64,000 nt of DNA from Haliclona indistincta (Eukaryota; Porifera; Demospongiae; Haplosclerida; Chalinidae), in the NCBI GenBank assembly GCA_964017065.1, contig OZ024790.1, positions 739,218 through 803,217 on the forward strand. The letters run 5' to 3'. Of the stretch, positions 32,035 to 41,994 are shown in pieces (the stretch's first letter is position 1; each line of letters opens with the position of its first letter). The position numbers and the translations under genes were made by a program. Under the pieces are notes generated by a model. It saw nothing but the letters and a program-made list of their open reading frames with translations, ran no database searches and was not told the DNA's origin.

Positions 32035-34186
32035 TGAAATAGCATGATGAGAAGGTACAACGTGTGGTACATGGCTTCCATGCAGCTAGAACCCAACCGA
32101 AAGTCGTCTCAAATGCTGTTGGTGAACCTTGGACACCTCTCCGCCGGCCGTGCCTCATCACCTCACAGAAGACATCAACTCCAAGCAATAAGTCAATACG
32201 ATCTGGCTTGTCATAGGTGGGATCTGAAAGTTGTAATCCTGACAAGTGCTTCCAGTCGGGTTGAATGGAGATTCTGCGTGTTGGGAGGTCACAAGTGATT
32301 CGTGGTACTATGATGGCGGTGACAGGGATCTCCTTGGTACAAGAATAAGCAGATGACACAGAGAGAGAAGCTGTGGACTGAAAACTCGAGTGATGTAGCA
32401 AACCAGCCACACCAGAGATCTTGGCAGGTTGACGTGAACGAAGTAGACGAAGGTGTTGGGCAAGTCGTTCAGAGACGAAAGACACAGAAGAGCCAGAATC
32501 AAGCAGTCCTCTAGCTTCTGTTGTGAGTCCACTTGGTGACTTCACTACGACGCGACAGGTCATCAATAACGAGTCAGTTTTGAGATCAGTGGCTACGTGC
32601 GCTGGAATATTGGTGTTATGAGGAGGGGGTGGTTCAGGAACTATGTTACCTCCATTTGTATCAATGTGCAAGAGAGTGTGGTGTGGACCATGACATCGTC
32701 GACATCGATGTAGCGAAGGACATTGTCTCACGAAATGACCAGGCTTGAAGCAATTTAGACAAAGGTGATTGGATTTTAGCAATGAGATCATGTCGTCATG
32801 TGAAAGGGAACGAAACGTGGAGCAGTGATGTAGAGGGTGCTTTGTTACCTTACATGCGATGCAAGCGTCAGTGGGCGTTGCGACATGAACTGGCTTCACT
32901 GGCGTTGCGGGCTTCCTGAACTCCTGCCTGACTGGGCGCTTGAGTGGCTCAGCAGGCGTCTTGGACTCAGAGGCTTGTGCTCGCAAGTCGATAAACTTTA
33001 AGAGTTCCAAATAATGAGGAACTTCGGAGCGTCCTTGGCTTGACCTCTGCCACTCAAACATGGTAGTTTCGTCGAGTTTCAGTTCAAGCAGGGAGGTGAC
33101 AAACTGTCCAGATGGCTCACAATCCATTGCCTTCAATGCTCTCAAGTGCTGCTGTACAGTATCATGGAGACGACGTAACTCACGACCATTACCATCCTTG
33201 AGACTAGGAGCTTCAACAATCGAACGGACGTGTGCTTGATGGACTAGACGAGGTCGGTCGTAGCGAGCCTTAAGAGTCTCAATAGCATCAAGATAGTTGT
33301 TACCGGACTGCGACAGGCCGTCTATGATGGATTTTGCCGGACTGTCTTTGATGGAACTCTGGAGGTAGGTCATCTTCTCCATGTCTGATAATGAGGTACG
33401 ACTGTGGATGGTCACATCGAACTGCTCCCAAAACGAACGCCAGTTGAGTACGGTTCCGTTGAAGCGAGGAACATCGATCTTGGGAAGTTTGACTCCTGAC
33501 GAACTCGCAGTGGGTGAGGGTGTAGCAGGGGGCATGTTAGCTAGGGTCTTCTTAGCAGATAGTGAGTGAGAGTAAATAACGGATCGTACCTGCCTTTCTA
33601 TCTCGAAGAGATCGTCGTCCTCGGACAAGTTTAGAGTGGCTAGATCTGAGGAAACACTTCTTAACTCCCACTTGATATCAGCGATCTCTTCTTCAATCTG
33701 ACGGATCTCATAGTCTTGAGAAGGGGCAGACAGGTTATCACCGACCACAGATAGACGAGCTTGTAATTGTTGCAAGCGTCTGGATGCTACAGTTCTACCA
33801 CTAGGAGGACCAAGAGAACATTTGGGAGACAAGGCAGATGAGGTTAGTCCATTGATCAGACATTGAATAGACGAAGCGAGTGTAGTAACGCGATCATCAT
33901 GTTCATCTAATATAGCTTGTTCTTTAGCCAAACTGCCTTCATTCTCTATCAGGTCAATGACCTCGAGATGTTGAGTTCTGAACTCAGCATCAAGCATGCT
34001 CAATCGAGTTTTGAGTTGCCGTGCGACCTCAAGCTTGGGTGCAGTATCAAGAGCAGTGTTATTTTCTAATTCTTCAAATTTAGCAATGAGTCGTGTGACG
34101 GAAGAACGCGTGACACCTCTGCGTCTTCTAGAGCTGGTGACAGCTAGATCATCATCACCTGATTGTTTTTTGGTCTTCTTTGGCAT
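32009..34186 (-). CDS. gag: BEL Gag-protease
   Basis: 725 codons from an ATG about 490 bp inside the 5' LTR. The N-terminal 200 residues are charged and coiled-coil-like. Residues about 235-390 match the BEL/Pao gag region (LPKIDVPRFNG ... WRSFWEQF). Zinc knuckles lie at about 452-510 (CIACKVTKHPLHHC, CLNCFKPGHFVRQC, CRRCHGPHH). The aspartic protease has DSG at 563-565 (LLDSGSSVSF), the variant usual in BEL. Past about residue 700 the frame drifts into non-homologous residues, marking the +1 frame change near 32060-32075. Confidence 0.92.
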   Translation of the reverse strand: MPKKTKKQSGDDDLAVTSSRRRRGVTRSSVTRLIAKFEELENNTALDTAPKLEVARQLKTRLSMLDAEFRTQHLEVIDLIENEGSLAKEQAILDEHDDRVTTLASSIQCLINGLTSSALSPKCSLGPPSGRTVASRRLQQLQARLSVVGDNLSAPSQDYEIRQIEEEIADIKWELRSVSSDLATLNLSEDDDLFEIERQVRSVIYSHSLSAKKTLANMPPATPSPTASSSGVKLPKIDVPRFNGTVLNWRSFWEQFDVTIHSRTSLSDMEKMTYLQSSIKDSPAKSIIDGLSQSGNNYLDAIETLKARYDRPRLVHQAHVRSIVEAPSLKDGNGRELRRLHDTVQQHLRALKAMDCEPSGQFVTSLLELKLDETTMFEWQRSSQGRSEVPHYLELLKFIDLRAQASESKTPAEPLKRPVRQEFRKPATPVKPVHVATPTDACIACKVTKHPLHHCSTFRSLSHDDMISLLKSNHLCLNCFKPGHFVRQCPSLHRCRRCHGPHHTLLHIDTNGGNIVPEPPPPHNTNIPAHVATDLKTDSLLMTCRVVVKSPSGLTTEARGLLDSGSSVSFVSERLAQHLRLLRSRQPAKISGVAGLLHHSSFQSTASLSVSSAYSCTKEIPVTAIIVPRITCDLPTRRISIQPDWKHLSGLQLSDPTYDKPDRIDLLLGVDVFCEVMRHGRRRGVQGSPTAFETTFGWVLAAWKPCTTRCTFSSCYFIAYICPLW

Positions 34187-34674
34187 GATTGAGTGTTAAT
34201 GACTAGCCTCTAACCGTCAGCGACAGCTGTGAGCGATTAGCACCTCTCATGTACGAAGAGAGTGTCAGTAAACAGTGTTCAGCAGTACACAAAGGAACAG
34301 CAGTGCCGCAACGAGCAAGTATGATGAACAGAAAGCCAATTGGTTACGGAACAGGCACGCTGGAATCGAGAGTTGGTCGACTGAGACTATTGATCTGGGC
34401 GCGGCTCTTCGTGCGATGACCACGTGCAACTGAGTAAGGTACGACGACCAGGCGAGTAACGACGAAGAGTAGATAGCTGTAGCTTGAAGGATCGACGAGG
34501 AGAAGGCTGACAGCGTATCGATTCAAAGTTGATAGAGTGATTTTCGACGATGTGAAGTGGGCGACGTCTGGTCGTCCACTAGTAACAACAGTGTGTGTGT
34601 AGTACACAACTTACAGGTCAATAGAGTGTACGCGGGAGAGAATACGACAAAGGTAGCCGGTCTGTGTAGGCTAT

Positions 34675-34690
34675 CCGGTTCGAAGGACCA
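34675..34690 (-). promoter_or_regulatory. BEL primer-binding site
   Basis: The + strand reads CCGGTTCGAAGGACCA, three bases inside the 5' LTR. From memory, animal tRNA-Tyr ends CCGGCTCGAAGGACCA, one mismatch away, so tRNA-Tyr is the likely reverse-transcription primer. An exact tRNA search of the source genome would settle this. Confidence 0.7.
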
Positions 34691-34693
34691 AAA

Positions 34694-34827
34694 TGAATGA
34701 GCTCTCGCCGCGATCGCAATGGATTCACACTCTTCTCGTGAACGAACAGAACCAAAAACTGATTATTAACAACAACACGTGCAAAAATTATGAACCAACA
34801 ATAATTATGACAAAACCTGCGCAGACA
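34694..34827 (-). repeat. BEL 5' LTR
   Basis: A 134-bp copy, identical by eye to the 3' LTR and carrying the promoter side of the element. It abuts GTGAT at 34828-34832. Confidence 0.9.
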
Positions 34828-34832
34828 GTGAT

Positions 34833-35264
34833 TGCATGATATTGAACTGCACTTAACTGAAAAACAAAAAAAGGACACAAACAAGAAAATTAAAAAGATT
34901 TCTATCGAAATCAAAAGGATGTAGGGTTATGAAATCTACCACTGGTCAACAATGTAAACTAACAAGGAACAAGCATGGAATGGTAACACGATTGACTTGC
35001 TAACAGACCATAGATCCCTACATCAGTGGCTGTACATAAGCTGTCACAAGCTGAATGCACGTCAGGTGTCAGTCAACGGCAACTAGCCGAACTAGCTATA
35101 GCCAACCACAGCAGCCTCTGATGTAGGGATCTATGGTCTGTTAGCAAGTCAATCGTGTTACCATTCCATGCTTGTTCCTTGTTAGTTTATATTGTTGACC
35201 AGTGGTAGATTTCACAACCCTACATCCTTTTGATTTCAATCTTTAAATTTTCTTGTTACACAAA
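34833..35264. repeat. Composite repeat, copy 2, right part with foldback (34882-35254)
   Basis: Continues the alignment with 15797-16238. The foldback arms (CAAAAGGATGTAGGGTT...TAGATCCCTACATCAG and complement) pair around a loop near 35060. Arm sequences in both copies are near-identical to each other. Confidence 0.8.
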
Positions 35265-35268
35265 GGAA

Positions 35269-36806
35269 TAGTGTTGCACCGATATGCAAATTTTACCGAT
35301 TTTTGAGTACTCATACTGCAGATACCGATACAGATATTTAAAAAACTTTTTGTTGGTAATACAAGTGATTGTGGTGAAGTGGTTAAATCATGTGAAGTGA
35401 ATAAGTGACTGAGGTGATTTGGTTGAATCAGTGTCAATAGTGTTAATGATCAATGTATATAGCAGTAAGTGTCAGATTTGGAGATTATTTTTGATGAAAA
35501 GAAGTGTTTCTGCACGTTCAGGATCAAGTTTGTTTCGCTTTTCATCATAAATATCTCCAGCAGTGGAGAACAGACGCTCTGACGGTACAGATGTAGGAGG
35601 TGGTGATAGGTATTGCAGAGCCAGTTTACTGAGAGTAGGGAACCGCAGTCTGTTTTCAGCCCACCATGTACAAGCATTGCCTGTATGATAGTGTAATAGT
35701 GGAACAGCAAGATACTGTTCAACTACTGTAGTAGATGTTACTTCCTCAGTAGAACTACCAGCCTCTTCCAGTATTTCATCAAAGCACTTCATTACATCAG
35801 TTCGAGATTGCTGCTCAAGCGTCTGTGAGTCAGAGGGCTCGTCAACATCACTGGGTGGAAATTTCTCGTTCACTAATCGAATCAGCAATGACTTGGCTTC
35901 ATCCCGGGCAACTAAGGTAGTGAAGAACTTGTCCTTAAAGCAAGGGTCCAACATGGTTGCTATCACCAGTGTCTCATTCTCTTCAACATCACAGAATCTG
36001 CGATTTAGTGAATCAAGCAATTCTTTCTTCATTGTCCGCACTCCTCTGTCATCACTGCAGTTCTCCCAACACTCTCTCAGTGCTCTGACATAAGGTATGA
36101 TTATTGATGCTGATGCCTTATCAGATGAAATAGATTGTGTTATATCTTCTATAGGCTTCAGCACTGCTATTACCTTCTCTATTATCTCATATTGATGGGA
36201 AGTCAGTGAAGGAATTCCATCATGCTATGTGCAATAAGCAGCTAGGGCCACTTTTTGGGAAAGAATGGATTCCAGCATGTAGAGAGACGAATTCCATCTC
36301 GTCGCTACATTTTGTTTGAGACGATGCTGAGGTAACCCAAGGCTTGACTGAATAGTTTTCAGTTGAGAAGATGCCAGCTGGGAGTGCTTAAAGTGCCCCA
36401 CAATACGTCGACAGTTGGCTAGAATATCGTTTACGTATCGCTGCGATAGAATGCCATCTTGTACAACTAACTGTAGTGTGTGTGCAAAGCAACCCACATG
36501 ATTGTAGCCTCCATCAGTCATTGCTTTCTTCATGTTGGCAGCATTGTCTGTCACAAAGCAATGCACCTGACTGTGTTCGATTCCCCACTTGTCAAACATC
36601 TCAGCACACTTCAACTGAATGGCATCTCCAGTGTGGCAACCTGGAAGAGGACTAGCACGGAGCATGGTAGACCTTCTCTCGAAGGAAGTTGGTGACAACC
36701 AGTGAGCGGTAAGGCTGATGAGACTATCATTGCTGACCTCAGTACTCCAAATGTCAGAGGTACAGCTTAACCACTTCGCTTCTAGCAGGGATTCCTTGAC
36801 TTTACA
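35269..36806 (-). mobile_element. hAT element remnant
   Basis: The left end TAGTGTTGCACCGATA is a hAT-style terminus. The right part is cut off near 36806 by another element starting TTTACACTGTAAAAAC. It carries the C-terminal two-thirds of a transposase. Confidence 0.75.
35472..36806 (-). pseudogene. hAT (ZBED-type) transposase, 5'-truncated with one stop
   Basis: Recognisable blocks in order: TSDIWST with the first catalytic region, CFVTDNAANM with the second Asp, VGCFAHTLQLVV, VATRWNSSLYMLE, and the C-terminal dimerisation domain (WWAENRLRFPTLSKLALQYL, then SVPSERLFSTAG). The two open stretches (36225-36806 and 35472-36164) are in the same frame, split by a single TAG at 36225. The BED finger and N-terminus are missing. 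It is inactive as it stands. Confidence 0.9.
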
Positions 36807-37110
36807 CTGTAAAAACTAGGTGGTGAACGTCACTACTAATTGTGGTGACGTTCACTACTTTTTTGTTCACCACCAGGTAGTGAATTACTATATTGGTGAC
36901 GGTCACTACCAAAATCGGTGAAGTCACTAATTTTCAAGTTTGGTGATATAATAATTGGTGACGTTCACTACTCCAAATCAGTGAAGTCACTAATCGTCAA
37001 ATTTGGTGATGTATTTATTGGTGACGTTCACTAATTTTTTGCTCACCACCAAGTAGTGAAGTACTATATTGGTGACAGTCGGCACTAATCAAGTCACTAA
37101 TCACTAATCA
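36803..37110. repeat. Cluster of GGTGACGTTCACTA motifs
   Basis: Starting from a TACACTGTAAAAACTAGG terminus, the imperfect palindrome GTGACGTTCAC recurs at least five times in both orientations. It is interspersed with AGTCACTAAT and CACCACC.AGTAGTG at intervals of 50-70 bp. This looks like the subterminal region of a DNA transposon; the motif could be a transposase-binding repeat. No second terminus was found. Confidence 0.6.
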
Positions 37111-37594
37111 AGTGTGACACGTCATAGCTCATGTCTCTATTCCTTATTGCACAGGTTCTCCTGGTTTTGTCAGGTGCTGTGGCACTGCTCAGTGATGGCA
37201 ACTAAACTGTGTGTTTAAAGTTTACAGACGGCTGTTGTCAAGGTTAATGTATGAATTATAAAGTTTTACTATATATATCTTTATAATTTTTACTGAAGGG
37301 CTTACCAGGATCTCTAAATATCCTGACACTTCCTCTTTCATCAAGATGAAGTTATCGCTAACTCTCAAGGAACAAACCACTACATCCACGTCAAGACTAG
37401 ACTATTATTATTAATTAATGTCTTTGTAAACAACACTGTTTAAGTGGACACAACAAGAAAGACTAAATTTGAAACAAAAAATTAATGGGAAGTAATAATT
37501 ACGGTACTGTGACAGTCTGTAAATACAATAAATTAGAGAAAACAACATTGACACAACATTGAAAATACTAGTTCATAGTATCATTAGTGCATTT
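37111..37594. other. No gene recognised
   Basis: AT-rich stretch between the motif cluster and the minisatellite; nothing supportable. Confidence 0.5.
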
Positions 37595-38210
37595 GGTGAC
37601 CAAGAATGGTTTAAAACAAGGAAAACTGCAAAACAGCCTCCTACTATCATGCCAGTGTCGCAGTCCAGTGGAATTCATGGTACCATTAGTGCTTCAGCTG
37701 GTGACAAAGAATGGTTAGAAGCAATCAAAACCGCAAAACAGCCTCCTACTATCATGCTAGTGTCGCAGTCCAGTGGAATTCATGGTACCATTAGTGCTTC
37801 TGGTGACAAAGAATGGTTAGAAGCAATCAAAACCGCAAAACAGCCTCCTACTATCATGCTAGTGTCGCAGTCCAGTGGAATTCATGGTACCATTAGTGCT
37901 TCTGGTGACAAAGAATGGTTAGAAGCAATCAAAACTGCAAAACAGCCTCCTACTATCATTCTTGTGTTGCAATCCAGTGGAATTCATAGTACCATTAGTG
38001 CTTTGGGCGACACAGAATGGTTTGAAACAAGGAAAACTGCAAAACAGCCTCCTACTATCATTCTTGTGGTGCAATCCAGTACAATACACAGTATCATTAG
38101 CGTGTTTGACGACTAAGAACGGTGAAACAAAGAAGATTGGAAAACAGCATCCAAGCGTCAAGCTAATGCAACAATCCAGTAGAACTCACAGTATCATTAG
38201 TGTGTTTGAC
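37595..38210. repeat. 102-bp minisatellite that stays open for 34-codon units
   Basis: Units start GGTGACAAAGAATGG at 37595, 37700, 37802, 37904, 38006 and 38108, with a weaker one near 38208. Spacing is 102 bp except the first, 105, owing to one extra triplet. A + strand frame stays open through the first five to six units (185 codons, unit containing KEWLEAIKTAKQPP). The central units are almost identical. The first ATG is weak and no splice signals or domain are evident, so it is treated as a minisatellite rather than a gene. The opposite strand is also partly open. Confidence 0.8.
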
Positions 38211-38500
38211 GACTTAGAATGTGTGAAACTGTTTCGTAGCACAGAATCCAGTAGGGGGTAATGCATTTCACAGCATTTGAATCGATCACTGGTGACCTTG
38301 GCATCAGTTTAGTGGTTTAGAATGTGTAAAACTGTTTCATGCAGTGTATAGTAACGCTGTTCCGCACTTGCTTTTGTTCAATGACATTGTTATAAACACT
38401 GTTGTTACTACAAAAAATGTTTATAATAAAAACTATAAAAGTGAGTTCCAAGTTATGTTTTCATGATCCATCAGGGCTTGTTCATTGAAATCTTGTGGAA
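38211..38500. other. No gene recognised
   Basis: AT-rich sequence leading to the assembly gap; nothing supportable. Confidence 0.5.
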
Positions 38501-38700
38501 NNNNNNNNNNNNNNNNNNNNNNNNNNNNNNNNNNNNNNNNNNNNNNNNNNNNNNNNNNNNNNNNNNNNNNNNNNNNNNNNNNNNNNNNNNNNNNNNNNNN
38601 NNNNNNNNNNNNNNNNNNNNNNNNNNNNNNNNNNNNNNNNNNNNNNNNNNNNNNNNNNNNNNNNNNNNNNNNNNNNNNNNNNNNNNNNNNNNNNNNNNNN
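38501..38700. other. Assembly gap (200 N)
   Basis: A run of exactly 200 undetermined bases, likely a placeholder of unknown true length. It abuts the terminal repeat of the Ngaro-like element. Confidence 1.
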
Positions 38701-38747
38701 TACCCTCGCCTGTTAACTACGATTAATTCTGTGAATTAATCTACAAT
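38701..38747 (-). repeat. Ngaro-type direct repeat, 3' copy
   Basis: A 47-bp sequence starting TACCCTCGCCTGTTAACTAC and containing the perfect palindrome GATTAATTC-TGT-GAATTAATC. Identical to 45094-45140. It abuts the gap. Confidence 0.85.
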
Positions 38748-39160
38748 TAACATGCTTCGTGTACATTAAATATCTGACCGGCCACACAATTCCCATCACT
38801 AATTACCAATGAATAATTACTGACTCACAGATACGACCAATAGAATAAGATTATAGTTTGGCGGTGGATGGAGATTCTCCTGCAGACTTGAGCAATTGAT
38901 TCCGACACTGTAATCTCACACAGGATGCCCAAAACAAGCTGACACTGACTTACCATATTAACCAATTATTATTACCTTTATAATATTACCATTAAAATTA
39001 CGGCTTGGGCACCAAAACTGCATCGGAACGTATGCTCTCATCCAAAGAAGGACCAAGCCACCAAATGAAATTATACTTATAATTAATTACTAATAATCCT
39101 CTATGAAACACATAATAATTATTAATGATTATAATACTATCTGCAATGTTCTATATCCAA

Positions 39161-40105
39161 CTAACAAATTTTGGATGAAACCTCAGCAAGCAAGTGTCTC
39201 GGCGTCTTGATATACAATAAATACGCAGAGCTTTCCCACCGACCCAACATCTTGATCATCACTGGAGAAAGCCCACTCGATCCCGCAGCGGTTGCCGCCC
39301 CTATGCGAAAGCTGTGACCCGAATAAGGGGCGGGGTCTACACCAGCAGATGTCAGAGCTGCTCTTACATGAGAGACAAACCTGTCTCTGGTCAACATCCT
39401 TCCGTCCTCAAATTTAAACAAAAGGCCTTCCTTGCTGCCTCTCTTCGCCATAAATGCCAGCACCGCAGCCACCGGGCATATCTCGTTTCCTGTTCTCCCA
39501 ACAAAAACGTCGACACCTTGTCTAAACGGATCTGTCTTGGACGCCTTGATGCTAACCCGAAGAATCTTAGGAGCTGCTTTGCTGTCTACCGCTACATCAC
39601 CATAATTCAGGTGAGCACCTTTGTCGTAAGCTGACTCTGATGGAACCGTAATCTCTCCCGCTCTCAGAAAACCAAAATAGCATAACGATGCTGCCGCCCA
39701 CAACATTCGCGAGTCATAGCTGGGATTACTGAACCACACTGAGCGAATCTTCCTGAGAATATCAGGCGTTATTGGAAGTCTAGGCTTAGATTTCAAACCC
39801 TGTTTAGCTGCTGCTCTCTTAGCCCCTTTTAACACCTGCTCTAAACGAGGCATCGCTGACATGTTAGGATCTCCACCGTCCAATGAGATCTGCAAATGCC
39901 TCACTGCCGACAAGTACATTTTAACAGACTTTGGAGACAAACCCTCTGATGATAAATGAGCTACAAATCTACACAACAACTGTTCATCTACTGGTACCGG
40001 CTTGACTATGTTTATACTTGCGCAGAACGAGATGAACCTTCTTTTTGCTGAGTTGTACGACTTTTGTGTCGAAAGTGCTAAACCCTCATGAAAATAGTGC
40101 TCCAC
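39161..40105 (-). CDS. Tyrosine recombinase of Ngaro-like element
   Basis: 314 codons, intact. It has an N-terminal SAM-like DNA-binding half (about 8-100, STQKSYNSAKRRFISFC ... YLSAVRHLQ). The catalytic half carries R148 (FGFLRAGE), a lysine near 187-190, H264 and R267 (HSFRIG), W290 (GRWES) and the probable nucleophile Y298 (YLLYIK). All signature residues of the family are present, so it could be active. It overlaps the RT frame by 28 bp (40078-40105) in a different frame, the usual arrangement. Its role would be integration of a circular DNA copy. Confidence 0.92.
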   Translation of the reverse strand: MEHYFHEGLALSTQKSYNSAKRRFISFCASINIVKPVPVDEQLLCRFVAHLSSEGLSPKSVKMYLSAVRHLQISLDGGDPNMSAMPRLEQVLKGAKRAAAKQGLKSKPRLPITPDILRKIRSVWFSNPSYDSRMLWAAASLCYFGFLRAGEITVPSESAYDKGAHLNYGDVAVDSKAAPKILRVSIKASKTDPFRQGVDVFVGRTGNEICPVAAVLAFMAKRGSKEGLLFKFEDGRMLTRDRFVSHVRAALTSAGVDPAPYSGHSFRIGAATAAGSSGLSPVMIKMLGRWESSAYLLYIKTPRHLLAEVSSKIC

Positions 40106-41733
40106 AAGTCCGTCCAGAGCTGGGATGTCCAGTCCGGTCTCAATATTATTGTCATATCTAGCAGCTGAGGAGGTAGCGGTGTGGGCAGCAGGTCGGCCTG
40201 AGAATAATGGGACCGGAAATAACTACTGTTATTCCTAGACAACGCATCGGCTAAGTCATTTTTTTCTCCTGCTACATGTTCTGCGAACAAAGAGAACTGA
40301 AATTTGGCTTTGAAAAATGACAGACACCGCATGAGATGGACGACCTCGAGCTCTTTGCTGTCCCCTTTATTCACGATGTCTACAACAGCTGAATTGTCAC
40401 ACCAAACTTTCACATTTTTTGCTGACCAAACCTTTCCCCAAACAGCTGCCGCTAAGACAATTGGAACTAGTTCCTTGAAGGTGATATCGTGTTCCATCAA
40501 AGATGTGGGCCATTTTAACTGAAACCATTTCTTGCCGCAAAAAGCCCCACAGCCCCAGCTTCCTGATGCATCTGACATCATCACAATGCTACACGCTTTA
40601 CTGCTCACTCGATACATCAAGGACACTCCATTCCATACATCTGCAAAGCGAAACCACCACTCTATGTCTGATCTCGCATCTGCATTCAGGCGAACAAAAT
40701 GATCTAACCTCTTCTCGCGCTTAGAAAGCACTATCAGCCTACGTAGGAATGGACGACCCAGCTTGATGACTTTACATGCGTGAGACAAAGAACCTATGAG
40801 TGACAGGAGCTCCCTTTTCTTACAACCCTTTCTTCCTCGGAAATCTCTGATAACTTCTCTCAGCCTTGCCAGCTTATCCAACGGAAGTCTCATCTCCATC
40901 GAGACGGTGTCTATCTCAATTCCAAGAAAGGTCAACATAGTTGTAGGGCCTTCCGATTTCCCAGACTCCACTGGAAATTCTGTTACCCTGCACGTTTCTA
41001 GCATAGTCTCAAAGTTACAATGGCATTCAGCTGAGTCAGGTTTTCCAAGTGTAATGAAGTCATCTAGGTAATGGTCTACAATGGACACACCCCTTTGCTG
41101 CATCATCCACATCAATGCATCTGCAACTGCTGTGAATATCAGAGGTGCTGACCGCAAACCAAAAGGAAGTGTCTTATCCACGAACACTTTTCCTTCCCAC
41201 ATCATTCCAAGCAACAAGCGATCTTCAGGGTGCACTGGAACATTACGATATGCATGCATAATGTCCATCTTGGCCATAAGTGTTCCTCTACCCAAACGGA
41301 GGACATGATTAGCTACCACATCAACCGAAGTGTACGAGAAACTGCACAGCTCCTTTACAATTCCACTGTTTACGCTGCCACGAGTCGGAGATGACAAATC
41401 TACTATCAGCCGCCATTTGCCCGGCTTATTCTTTTTTGGAATCATGCCAATGGGGCTACATTGAACCGACAAAGCCGCAGCTTCTTTTAGAGAAAACTCA
41501 AGTAGCCTCCCTTCACTCAACTCTTTTTGTAAGTACACTGCTACAACACTCGGGTCAGGTATCGGCATGTTGCGTTTCATCTGGTACAGCAAGTTTTCCC
41601 TATGAAAGCCAACTCTGAAGCCCTTCTGAAGCCCTTGCAAGATGTACTCAGCAAACTTTTTGTCCGGGTGACTTGCTAAACCCTCTTGCCAGGACAAGAT
41701 GCACATGGTCAGCGGAGACTCAATATGGAGCAT
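40078..41733 (-). CDS. Reverse transcriptase-RNase H of Ngaro-like element
   Basis: 551 codons from the first ATG, intact. RT blocks are GKWRLIVDLS (106-115), KMDIMHAYRNV with the first Asp (155-165), LPFGLRSAP (189-197) and the active site YLDD (222-225). RNase H blocks follow: VMMSDASGSWGCG, KELVPIVLAA, VWCDNSAVVD and NDLADALSRN. The frame stays open upstream of this ATG to about 41827, where an AG preceded by a CA-rich tract could be a splice acceptor, so the true start may be upstream or spliced. Confidence 0.9.
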   Translation of the reverse strand: MLHIESPLTMCILSWQEGLASHPDKKFAEYILQGLQKGFRVGFHRENLLYQMKRNMPIPDPSVVAVYLQKELSEGRLLEFSLKEAAALSVQCSPIGMIPKKNKPGKWRLIVDLSSPTRGSVNSGIVKELCSFSYTSVDVVANHVLRLGRGTLMAKMDIMHAYRNVPVHPEDRLLLGMMWEGKVFVDKTLPFGLRSAPLIFTAVADALMWMMQQRGVSIVDHYLDDFITLGKPDSAECHCNFETMLETCRVTEFPVESGKSEGPTTMLTFLGIEIDTVSMEMRLPLDKLARLREVIRDFRGRKGCKKRELLSLIGSLSHACKVIKLGRPFLRRLIVLSKREKRLDHFVRLNADARSDIEWWFRFADVWNGVSLMYRVSSKACSIVMMSDASGSWGCGAFCGKKWFQLKWPTSLMEHDITFKELVPIVLAAAVWGKVWSAKNVKVWCDNSAVVDIVNKGDSKELEVVHLMRCLSFFKAKFQFSLFAEHVAGEKNDLADALSRNNSSYFRSHYSQADLLPTPLPPQLLDMTIILRPDWTSQLWTDLWSTIFMRV

Positions 41734-41994
41734 GGACGACGGCAGATCAAGCAGACCTTCAGCTGGTCTACAACTGTCTAGCTCCCACAGCTGATCGGTG
41801 TATTCATAGTTATGTTGTACTACAGCTATGTGTGTGTGCGTGTGAGTGCATTAATGTATGAATAATATGTGGATAAAGAAGATAGAAGGAAAATAACATA
41901 ATAAATGTTCATAAACATAATAATAATGATGATAGTATGGTTAACATGTAAGCAATGTCAGCTAAACATGGCACAGCCTTCACTTGATGAGTAA

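Larger units (their letters stand above)
28418..34832 (-). mobile_element. BEL/Pao LTR retrotransposon, near full length
   Basis: The element consists of two 134-bp LTRs (28423-28556 and 34694-34827) that I read as identical, a 5-bp target duplication GTGAT (28418-28422, 34828-34832), a primer-binding site, gag-protease, RT-RNase H and integrase. The paralogous composite repeat at 15014-16238 keeps the empty site. Identical LTRs imply a recent insertion, yet the coding region is split by two frame changes. Confidence 0.95.

Noticed and set aside
37595..38210. CRISPR array
   Set aside because: Units are 102 bp and nearly uniform with no short repeat plus unique spacer pattern, and the genome is eukaryotic.
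38463..38739. Open frames spanning the run of N
   Set aside because: Undetermined bases give no stop codons; there is no sequence to support a protein.
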